DNA from: Helichrysum umbraculigerum
Taxonomy: Eukaryota > Streptophyta > Magnoliopsida > Asterales > Asteraceae
DNA length: 64,000 bases
Reading direction: 5' to 3'
Assembly: GCA_949592205.1 (NCBI GenBank)
Contig: CATIUR010000003.1
Location: 86,094,501-86,158,500, forward strand
The translations under genes were made by a program, and so were the position numbers. This document shows, in pieces, positions 34,576-44,940 of the stretch. The notes below the pieces were generated by a model. It was not told the origin of the DNA. It did no database searches and was given only the letters and a program-made list of their open reading frames with translations. Each line of letters begins with the position of its first letter. Positions within the stretch are counted from its first letter, which is position 1.

Positions 34576-35450
34576 AAGAAGTAAGAACAAGCAAGAAATC
34601 ATTAAATTGAGCTAGGGTTTGGATGAATTGAAGTTTCTAATCATCTAATCTTTTATTATTAAGGTAAGTATCATCTTCTAACTCTCTCAAATTATAGTTT
34701 TGATTGGTTATTGATAAACCTTAGAAATGGATTTTGTGAATTAGTCAAGTAATTGGAAGTATGTATGTTAATTTATGATAGTAGTATGTAATAGAGTATG
34801 TATAAATGTTAGTTGATGAGTTTTAGTAAAAATAATAAATATTGATGATTTAGCTAAATTGAGTAATTGTAGGATAATGATGTAGTGTTATGAAATTGTT
34901 GTAGAGAAGCTTGATAATAATTATTGTCTGTGAAAGAAGCTTGTGTATGTATAAATTAGTAAGTTTTGTTATAAAGTTTGAGTTTTCATGATTTTAATCA
35001 AGTTAGCTAATTTGAAGAAATTGTATACTATGATGGTGTAGAAGATGATGAATAGTAGATATTGACTAGTTATGATCATGTAGTAACAATTCATGGTAAT
35101 TGTGTAGTTTTGAATGAGTTTGAGTTAAAGTTGAGATTATGTTCTTGAAAGGACATAAGTGTAGTAGTTGTATGAGTTAAAGAAAGAGTTTGATTAGTTA
35201 ATTGGAAGTGAGTAATTGTATGTAGAGAATTTTCACATGAGTAGTGATTAACTTTGTTGTATGCTTTGTTTGTATGTTTTTGTGAGTAGATGACAAGAAG
35301 AGGTGTTGAGCTAATCATGGAGCTTGAATATTCACACATGTGGCAAAGGTAAGTAGTAGGAATTGTAGTTCATTGATTAAGCTTGTTTGTGAATCATTCA
35401 TGATGATCAAATAAATGTTGGTTAGTGGTATAGTAGCTTGTTGTAGACAT
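34304..35450 (+). repeat. Gypsy (chromovirus-like) LTR fragment
   Basis: It starts TGTAACACCCCAATTTTCG, the typical beginning of Tekay-like LTRs, and is cut at 35,450 by the H1 element. It contains a (GA)n tract at 34,530-34,574 and a leader-like GCTAGGGTTT segment with a donor-like GGTAAGTATC. The rest would lie beyond H1, outside the window. Confidence 0.55.
34530..34574. repeat. (GA)n microsatellite
   Basis: About 22 uninterrupted GA/AG dinucleotides within the LTR fragment. Shorter, interrupted GA-rich runs occur at 37,097-37,130 and 58,279-58,340 in the H1 and H2 LTRs. Confidence 0.95.
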
Positions 35451-37807
35451 GACATACGACTATTGACGGCGGTCGAACGGTCGGTTTTAGGAATCGCGTC
35501 CTGTCTTTGCGAACCTTCCGCTTGGCTGCGATCAGTGTGTTTTAAAATTTATGTTTGCGGGGCCTAAGTATACTAAAGCTATGGGTGAGTACAGTGATAG
35601 GTATGACCTAGGATCGTTCTTCAAACTACAACGGGCATGGGATCTAGGCTTTTTGATTATCTTTTGTAATTTAGCTGGTTTATCAGGAGTTGATAGGGGT
35701 TTTTGTTTTGTTTTCTAATTAATTAATTAAAACTAAGGTAAAGTAAAAGAGGTGAGGTGGCTACGAGAACTACAAATTAAATGCGTGTGTTTACTATGAT
35801 AATCGTATATGCTATTTAGGGGTAGTTATTTTAGTTAAGGTATTAGTTATGATGACGGGTGCAGGATTTAACATACGAACTTGGAATCTTCACTGTAACA
35901 AAGTAATCTCACCTACAACATTTCCATGGCTTCAACGTGTTTGTACTACACCAAAGGTGTTTCCAACGCTATACCAGGTACTGGGCTGATTTACGGTGTT
36001 TCCGTTGCTACATTAAAGATTCCTTGGTGTCTATCCTGGACTATATATTTCCTAATGAGCCACAGCTCCTAGCCTATTATCTATCTAACGTAGAGTTGTC
36101 CGCAATCAGATAAATAACATGTCACGAGGATAACAGCTATGGAATGTAAACTACACCGGAAGTTCTCCCAAATGCAGCAACCAATTTAACCAACAACCAT
36201 CCTCGAATCCTGTTCCCCAATCTCGGACATCTGAGATATCCGAATCATGGCATGAATTGTTGAATAAACAAAATATGAACAGGGGTTTCCCACCGGAACA
36301 AGTTAGGATGGTCTGGTCTAACGGCTGATTAAATTGTTCATCATTATTTCATATAAACCATCATAACCATTCTACGCATGTTAAACTGGTGTATGCAGTC
36401 AATTCATAATCGAAAACCTAATCATGTATCCAACAGCACAAGTGATACTAGCATGCAAACCCTAAAGCAACAATCAAACAAGAACATGCAGCAGAGCAGC
36501 ATACAAGGATCAGTTTATTCGTGCAGAGTAATTGGATAAATGGTTAAGTCACAAATATTCCAAAAGTTCTCTCTAAAACATTTGTTATATGAAGTGAATC
36601 TAATCTATCTCTAGTCCTACGCTCCGTGTCTCCCTCCGGTGTATTTCAACCAGGAGAACACCGGCCATGTCGAGTTCAACGATCATCAAACACCGAATAA
36701 TAAGCGGCGTACCACTAGTTAAGTTCTAGCAGTAAGTTACAAACCATAACATAAGTTGGATAGATAAACAATGGTGATTCATTTCATAAATTCAAACATA
36801 GATTAACAGCATACAGACAGAGTAACGGCATGATTAAAGCATAACTACCCTAGCATAACGACTATCATAGCAAACACATATTTGTTTAGCTAAGCATGGC
36901 AATAATTCTAGCAACCATTTCTAAATAATTATGGCAGCAGCACAACATATTTAAAATAACAAGATAAAGATTATAATAGAACCTGACAAAGCTTTGTTAC
37001 AAATCTTGCGCAATCGCAGTCTCGGAGCACCTCCGTTATAACTAAGCTCGAAGCTAATCTACTAGCTTAATTATACTAAACTAATCTAAATATTTCTAGA
37101 GAGAGAGTAGAGAGAGAAACGAAAGAAAGAAAAAAACATGATGATGAAAATGAGGAGGTGGTGGTGAGTATTTATAGATTTGGCTCAACCGTATTCCTCA
37201 ACCGTATTCCCACCTCCAAAATCTCAACCGTATTCCTCAACAGTATAAAATCCTCCTTTATACGGGCAAGCCATCAAATACGGGACGTCCAGCCGTATTT
37301 CGGGTGAGAATTGCACGATACGGGAGAGACCGGGCCGTATACGGGGGAGACAGGCCATATACGGCTAAGACTTGGCCGTATACGGTCATGCCAGGCCATA
37401 TACGCCCTTGTCTTGGCCGTATACGGCTTGGCTCTCCCGTATTGTTGGTCTTCGATTGCTTTGATTCTTCGTTTGGGCATAACTTTTTCGTCGTTTATCC
37501 GTTTTGAGCGTTCTTTATATCCACGCGTTCGTAATTTCCTAACGAAGAAAATGACATAAATTAGAGGTCATAAGTCTAAGTAGAACTTAAAAAGTCCTAA
37601 AAAGCGTGAACAAGAATGCTTATGATCGTATTCGTTAGATTTATCGTGTTTTTCGACCATTTAAGTTGAATTTTGAAACATTGTCTATGTTTCAGCCCAA
37701 GTGATGAGTTTTAGTAATAAATCGTTCATTTCGGATATATTCATCATGATTTGGGCTAAAAAGGTGAGAATAATGCACGTAAAAACTTGACTTTTTACGT
37801 GTCATCA
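35451..37807 (-). repeat. Probable 3' LTR of H1
   Basis: On the minus strand it starts TGATGACACGTAAAAAGTC directly after the tract at 37,808-37,825 and ends ATGTCA at 35,451. Parts match the H2 LTR (57,940-59,069), notably GACCTAGGATCGTTCTTCAA (35,603-35,622) and the CCGTATACGG array (37,335-37,426). It is about 1.2 kb longer than the H2 LTR, mostly at 35,760-36,970. No second H1 LTR is in the window, so boundaries are provisional. Confidence 0.55.
37335..37426. repeat. Array of CCGTATACGG palindromes, 20-21 bp spacing (H1)
   Basis: Five units start at 37,335, 37,355, 37,376, 37,396 and 37,417. Three are perfect CCGTATACGG and two are CCATATACGG/CCATATACGC. The same array with five perfect units is in H2. 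Confidence 0.9.
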
Positions 37808-39760
37808 AATATCACACACTTAGACTTTTGCTTGTCCTCAAACAAACTCACAATCTTACCTGCGAAAACTTCCTATTAAGATTTTGATCTGAGCCTCAAA
37901 GAAGAAGTTATACAGATTGAAAACAAGTATTTCGCTAGTTAGATAAAGAAGAGGTGTTCACATGAAGTATCCAAAGATTTTTAAAATGATTTACTTAGGC
38001 AAGCTTTCAATTCTCATGATGCGGAATATACACGACTGGGCGATCTCACCGGTGGTCACTCAATTCGCACAAGTGTATCGGGTTTCCTATTATCCTAAGC
38101 CAAATGAAAAATCGCTCAAATACCATCGTGCAACGTTCGTCGTCATAGACTTGCCCGAGGATCATATCTCCATCACTTAGATGGGGACGGTACTAATTAT
38201 CCCAGGACATTCAAGTGGGTTGTAATGTGTGGTGTGGGTTAAAGGGTATGGATGAGGGTAAAAAGGTTTTTAAGGGTTTTACTTATCCCAGGACCTTTAA
38301 AAACTCATGAAAATTCTATTTAGACATACTTTTTAATGAAAACGGAAACGGATAACGATAAGGGAAGAAGATAGCTATTTTGTCTTCTATCTTTTTAAAA
38401 CACACGGAAGATATTATAATTTTAAGAATTGGAATTTTCGGAAGATTTAAGCACTTAGCTTTATTCTATTTTTGGCTTAGAATTTCTTGGCCAGGGAGCT
38501 TCTAAGGGATTTTATCTTTATTTTATTTTCCTTTGCCCTGTAGACATCCTTTCTTTCTTTCATTTTTTTTCTTGATCCTTTGTCACTTTCGAACTTACTT
38601 GGTGTCAATTTTCCACTCTACAAGGCTCTCGATTTCTTTTGAACATAAATTATGGAAACGCACGCGAGAAGTTCTTAGTAAACACGAAATTTGTGATTTT
38701 GGGGTAGAAACAAAAAAAAATACCTGAATAGCTTTTTTTTAAAAGATTTAAAAATTCTATGATAAGTTTTTTGGTAGGTATGGGGATAAGTAGGTTTAAA
38801 ATGTGGGTTGAGAGAAATGAAAGGCTAAGGCTCAACAGGGTTTTTTAGGCAGATCATCAACACTGAAAATAAGTGTTGGAAGGGTTTGGGGCTTGAAAGG
38901 GATATGTTGAAATGGGTTTTAATCCTAGGGAATGTCAAGGCCCTCTAATTGTACCTATGTCACGTATGACACCCTTCAATGTAATCTCGACACGTATATC
39001 CAGGGCAAGTTCTAATTTAGAAATGCGTGCACCGGTCACACACAACAAACGAACAGTGAAGCATTTAAAATGAATGCTTATAAGGCTCAAAATTCCTCAC
39101 CGCAAAAATAGGTTATATGTGTCCAGTCGTGCGATGCCCCTCTTAGATCCTCATCTTAAATTATTTGGAATCCGACATGATTCGACCTCTTTTTTCCAAC
39201 TTTTGAATACTTAAAAATAAATGTACTCTTTCTTACATTTGTGACTCAAAATTTTTTGAAAATTTTGGCAAAAATAAGGATTAAAAATCATTTTGAGGAC
39301 GTGCATGTTTCTGAATCAACTTTATGGATATTTTAGACGAGAGATATACTGCTATCCCACACTTAAAAATAAACATTGTCCCCAATGTTTGTATACTAAG
39401 TAGGGAGAATCCCACACTTAGGGTTTTGTTTTAGGAAAAATGTGAATTTAAAAGTTTTAAGTACGGAGGATCCCACACTTAGAGATTTAAGTAGGCATAA
39501 GCATATCTAAGTTACATCGAAGTTAGAAGAGTTTAGGAGAGGTACTTCCCTACGGTTAGTGAGCACTGGATTCAAGACCAGATTCGTGAAGGAGTGGTGC
39601 TAATGATCTGCTGGATTTGTGGACCAGTCTTTGTTTAAAGCTCATCCATTCCTCACGAAGCTAAATTCTGCAATACCATAAATACAGTCACAATCATCAG
39701 TTCAACATTTCAATATCATAAAAGTCTAACATAAATAAAACATAAAGCAAATAAAATAAA
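37808..39760 (-). other. Non-coding 3' spacer of H1
   Basis: No coding sequence. It carries GACAAGCAAAAGTCTAAGTG next to the LTR, and several TAAGTGTGGGA words (on the plus strand TCCCACACTTA at about 39,355, 39,409 and 39,470). It shares long stretches with 59,070-60,750 of H2, including GGCGATCTCAC, TATCCCAGGACATTCA and CTCAACAGGGTTT, showing that the two elements are related. Confidence 0.6.
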
Positions 39761-39765
39761 ATAAA

Positions 39766-40132
39766 CTAAAAGTCATGTAGCAAATCATCCATGTCTGGGT
39801 CAAATGCTGAGAGTGCGTCACTGTCCAGAACGGAAGTAGGTGACATGGCAACATTGGGCCCAGGCATCATGGATGCAGCAGCGGGATCAGGATATGTCTC
39901 AGCAGCAGCAGGAAGAGTAGGCTCTGTAGTAGGGGCAGCTGGGAAGAATGACCATGGCGGGCGAGATAGTCCAGGACCTTGACCAAGTCTGAAGGACTGG
40001 TCGGGAAGTCTCGGGAGTCCAACCATCTCCCTGATGTCAGAGTGAGAGTCATGCTGGATAGAGAGCTCTCGGAGAATCGCTCAGGTCACAGCTGGATCTG
40101 CTGTGGTGATCCCATAGTCGAAAACTGGAGTG
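39766..40132 (-). pseudogene. Downstream half of the small H1 post-integrase ORF, cut by Copia insertion
   Basis: After the target duplication (40,128-40,132) the frame continues from the piece starting at 54,714. A readable segment ends at 39,766 (Pro/Ala-rich, PAAAETYPDPAAASMMPG, then DMDDLLHDF). A stop and a frame change separate it from the upstream half, so the gene was probably defective. No family recognised. Confidence 0.4.
40128..40132. repeat. 5-bp target duplication GAGTG, left copy
   Basis: GAGTG abuts the 3' LTR of the Copia element and recurs at 54,591-54,595 next to the 5' LTR. Confidence 0.92.
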
Positions 40133-40713
40133 TGTAAGTCCCCTAGTTTTAGGATCGATAACTTCGTTATCTGTAGTATTAAGGTGCGGAATCCCTCAAT
40201 ACGGTGTTATCTTACTAACAACGAATATGTTCGTATTGCGTATACTAATACTTAGCTTTAAACGATAATACGTCAAAGCCTAGCCGTTAGGTTTGTTTTC
40301 TCTGGGTTATTCGAATTCGCAGGTTCAGAATATGCAAAAAGTGTTAACGATTTCATAAGGAAAATCGTTTAAATAGTTCTGTCCGGCTCGGCTCGCATGG
40401 GCCGGCGAGTTCGGTCCAACTCACAGCCCAAGCCCAGTATAGAGCTCGGCTCGCCAGTCTGATACCTCACGAGTTCAGGTCTCACCTCACAGCTCGACTC
40501 GCTGCGACCTGAGATCTCGACTCGCCTCGCATCAAACGTCTATTTCTTTATTTCGTATTTAACATTCGTTTAACTTAGCACAATAATATGTTTAACGAAT
40601 ATTACTAACAAAACAAATATTTATTTACAAATCTAAACCAATATACAAACATAATAATAATTACACTAGTCCTATTTCAAGCTAGATCTGTTGTCACAAT
40701 CTATGTCTCAACA
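40133..40713 (-). repeat. 3' LTR of the Copia element
   Basis: On the minus strand it begins TGTTGAGACATAG and ends GGGGACTTACA. It is identical to 54,010-54,590 except two G/A or C/T differences (near 40,429 and 40,490). Confidence 0.95.
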
Positions 40714-40726
40714 GACTCCCCCTTGA
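40714..40726 (-). promoter_or_regulatory. Polypurine tract of the Copia element
   Basis: On the minus strand CAAGGGGGAGTC ends directly at the 3' LTR start. Confidence 0.75.
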
Positions 40727-40769
40727 CAATAGCTCTAGCGTCTTTATCTTCACGCTTTGTCTTTGGTCT

Positions 40770-43700
40770 TCATTTGTAAATCTTACTACCTGCATAAATC
40801 TTCATCTTGATACAAGTTTTAACCATCAACTGATAATCTCTTGCTAAATCAGCCCATTCAATAGTCGTCAAAATTCTGTTCTCATTCAACTTTAACAGAT
40901 CCTTTCTCGACATATTCATCAGGTGTCGATGATCATAAACTCTGAAGATTTCTCTTTCACCACCTTCAACCTCATCATCAGCTTCAACCATAACAGCTTC
41001 TCCAGTTCCTGAATCCACGTGCCAACTCTTCATATTTCCCAGAATATCTTGTGGCATTGTCTTCAGTGGAATCTGCTGTATGCATCTAACAGCTGGATAA
41101 ACTTTCTTCCTTCTTCTTCTTCCCGTTCTTTGACTTCTCTCTTGTAATTTCACAGTCTTTCCCTTTCTTGGCTTAATCTGAATAAAATTATTCGTACCAA
41201 CCTCATGTCTAATGATTCTTTCAACACGATCAGCATAATCATCACGACTTGGGTTGTTAATCTCTAATCTAGCCAAATCACGTATTTCATAACGTGGTAG
41301 AGAACTAAAAACTGCAAGCTTTCGCTCAAAATATTGAACTCCGTCAAACCTTTTGATCGCAAAAAGCTTTAGTTCTGAGTCAAAGTACCAACCAATAATC
41401 CCTTTACGTGGTACACGCTTTTTCGTAACATCAACTTCAGAAATTCCAATCTTCTTCTTCTTCTTTGGAAGTTTCCTAAGTACAACAGCAGGATTCTTGG
41501 TTTGAACAAGAACTTCTTCTTCTTCATCAGAGGTTGAATCATCAATATCTTCATCTATATCGACAATTGTTGGACCTTGTTCATTTTCAATAACAACTTC
41601 TGTCCTAGATGGGCTCACATGGTGTTCATCAATATTTGCATCTAGATCTACACCCATGTCTTGCACATTCTCAGGTACAGCAGTCCAATCTGTAGGTGGT
41701 TGAAATTCTCCATCCTCAAGATCATAATCAATGTCTTCATCTATCTCATCAAAAATATCATCTTCCGAATCAGATAGATCAAGCATCTCCAATCCTAGAG
41801 AAAAACATAAATACAAATATATTAATAATTCAAATTCTTCATTGATTTCCCTGAACCAATCTAAGAATTTCTTTATTAATTCTTTTGTATATTTTAACCT
41901 AACATATAAACGCAATTTACATACAACTTATAAAATCTTTTATTGATTACCCTGAATCAATCCAAAATTTCTTAAGTCTACTTAACAAATATTAATTAAT
42001 TTTAAATTCTAATGCATTGTGAATAATCACCAAACATTTAAATTTACTATTAATTAACTTATATAATTTCCAAGTGTTAATTGATCTCATTCATTATCAA
42101 TTTAACCTTTAAATTATATATCATTTGTCTAGTTAATACGAATACATTTTTAACTTGTTAATTACTTATATACCTTACGGTCTTAAGTCCATAATCAAAT
42201 CTAAAATGCATATGTTATCATAAAATTTTGACCGCCGAAATTAATCGGAACACGCCACTCGACTACTCAATGAGTCGGAAGTCTTTCGATCACTATTTTA
42301 TCTTAACATAATTATATAAAATCAAATAACTTAATAATATCTAATACATTTAACTTGTAATTACAATCTCAAGCCGAATATATTACCAAAATATTAAGTT
42401 ACAATTATTCTGTACAAATTAATACCAATAATTACTACACTATGCTAATACTAAGCTATCTTACCAGCTTCTGTATCAACCTGTGCAGTCTTATCAGCAC
42501 TTGTACCAGCACCCGAACCACTAGCTCCAGCATCAGACTCCCCCTGAATAGTAGCTTGGTCACCAGTCTTTGAAGGACCAGTCTGCTCACCACTCGGTGC
42601 ATTGGGATCATCGTCTTTGTCTGAATCTCTCTTCCTCCTTAGCTCATCCTCTTTGCAAGACTCCAGATATACCAATATCTCCCCCTGAGTAGACTTTCCT
42701 GAATGCGATCTCAAGACCAGACTCTCTAAAGAAGATAACTTCAGTCTCTGTACGTTGAAGTCCGCAAGCAAAGTCTCATGAGTCTTCATCAACAGATTGT
42801 ACGATTCACTCTGCTTGAGAATCTGTTGTGAAAGAAGAAGATTGCTCGACACCAGCTCTGGAATCTGAGAAGTAAGCTTCTCCAAATCCTTTACCCTCGA
42901 CTCTAAGGATGTAATCCTTTCTGCATCAGTCGTTGGAGTAACAGGTATCGTTCTTGGTCCAGGCGGTGTAAGAGACTCAATATGCCAGTCTCTGGTAAGC
43001 GGTGTATGAGGTTGAGACAAAGCTTGCGTAAGCAAACTTGTCGCAAATCTAGCTGCTTTGTTCGTCGGAAAATTAGCTCCACGAACTAGATCAGCAACCT
43101 CATGCTGTAAAGTTAAACACAATTATAATCAGTTATTGTTACAGATTACTCTGTCTCAAACTCTAATTAATTGCATAACACTCATAGTTATAGAACTTAT
43201 ATCTCATACCTGAAGCGGTAAAGATATCGATTCAGTAACCACCGGTGCATCCATCTCCACCTGTGGTGTATCCTGAGCAACTGTATACAGAATTAACTGT
43301 CTCAGTTCAACTCCTGATAAACAACAAGTTAAGATTATTTAACTTTTATAATCAATACTAACCTTCTCGAATAGTAAGCGTTCTCGGACGCTTCATCAAA
43401 GGAATCTCAACTTCCTCAGTACCTTCCTCCAAAATACTCTTACCTTTTCTCTTCCTTTCAGAAGCAGATGGAGGAGGAGAAGGTGTATTGTCAGAAACTT
43501 CATCTGAAGCCGTCTCACCATCACGACCTCTAGATGATCTAACAGTCTCCTAAAGTTTAAATATATTCAACATTTATGATTAGCGTAAGCTCTATCATAC
43601 AAGTTCTATATATTTAAGATTAATCAGATATAATACCTCAGTCGGTACTTCAACTGATCTATCAAGCTGTATCTGCTCATCCTCTAGTAATATAACTTCG

Positions 43701-44940
43701 GGATTTGCAGCCTCAGCTTCAGCATCCTGTTTGTGTAATGATATTTATATTTTAAAATCAGAAATAATATCCAATTTACTAAATATCTAATATCAGAATC
43801 ATTATATAATAATATTATGCATCTATGATTAATAAAACAATCTATCAATTAAGCATCTATATTATTACATAAATAAAAGATTACCTCAGGTGGTGCTAAA
43901 TAACTCTCAATGTCTTGAAGCAAAGGATTTGTCGCATCATCATTCTGCTCCAAAACCTCTTGCACAACCTGTGCAGCAACCTCTGGATTCACTTGCTGAT
44001 CCACCTGACCAGCCTGAATAAGAACATCCTCAAGGAGCCCTTGTGGATCTTCAAGTTGAGCTTCCTCAGCTACAGGTTCAGGTACAACATCAGCCTCAGC
44101 AGGAGCAACAGCAGCAGCAGGAGCTACATCTAACCACCCATGATTTGGCGGTGCAACGTAGTTTGGATCAACAACATATCCAAAAAGTGGTCTAACTTCC
44201 GGTTTCACCACTCCTTTCTTCCTGACTGTCTGCATGAACATGGCATTATACCCACGATGGTCAATCGTATTAACCACTAGATGTGGTTCAGGTATAGCCA
44301 AATCCGGTAGACGTGCACGGATAATCAGCATGCAAAATCGCGGGTAAACCAAAAATCTTGATCTAACAGACCCCGATATCTGTTTTGCAATCTCACCAAA
44401 AATATAATCACAAAAACTGTATGGTTTATTATAAACCAGTGACAGTGCAGCCGATAGAATAGCAGGGCTCAACTCATCAAAGCCACCTTTCTTTGCTGTG
44501 AAGACTATATTCATCACATGCCAAAGAAACCTCCACTGACCAATGACCAGAGGCTTCTGAAACTGACGTCCGCGTCTGTCTCCTGTATATCCCATACGCC
44601 CTATCGCGCCCTCAATAAAATCCATAGGATACTCAGTATCCCCATTCTCCTGTTCTACTGTACCAAGCTGCAAAATCTTTCGGAGATTTCCAGCTGAAAA
44701 TGTAACAGGCTGACCACTAACTATAGCTCTAATCTCTGGCGGGTTGACAGATTCGTCATATACTATATCTGTCCAGAAATCATTAAGTATAGCCTGAGAA
44801 ATAGGAGGATTGGCCGTAATGGCGTATCGAATCCGTGACCGTGCTAGAAAACGTAATATATCAGCAACCCTGTCAGCCCGCTTGGCCTCAAGGTTCAGAT
44901 CAACCAAAACGTTGTGACCTTTATCAAATGCTCTAGCCAT
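40770..44940 (-). CDS. ORF3 of the SIRE-like Copia element: six exons, predicted 1,022 aa
   Basis: Exons (minus strand): 44,940-43,885; 43,726-43,637; 43,549-43,363; 43,280-43,210; 43,104-42,465; 41,794-40,770. Lengths 1,056, 90, 187, 71, 640 and 1,025 total 3,069 nt (1,023 codons). All five introns are GT-AG, phases match at every junction and no stop occurs before 40,770. An acceptor (CTTTACAG) lies 2 nt before the ATG, so a 5' leader intron is likely. Exon 1 encodes a folded-looking domain (IRYAITANPPISQAILNDFW, LVIGQWRFLWHVMNIV, FLVYPRFCMLIIRARLPDL) that I recall from extra ORFs of daisy-family SIRE elements. Basic patches (SERKRKGKS, RTGRRRRKK) suggest nuclear or nucleic-acid contact. 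Acidic stretches open exon 6. No signal peptide or obvious transmembrane helix, so Env-like membrane function is not supported. Role unknown. Confidence 0.8.

Noticed and set aside
40770..41915. Independent 381-aa gene starting at 41,915
   Set aside because: The first 40 codons are intron sequence. A strong acceptor at 41,795-41,796 joins exon 6 in phase with exon 5.
42451..43122. Independent 223-aa gene
   Set aside because: Its predicted start lies in an intron. The frame is exon 5 of ORF3 and joins in phase at 43,104.
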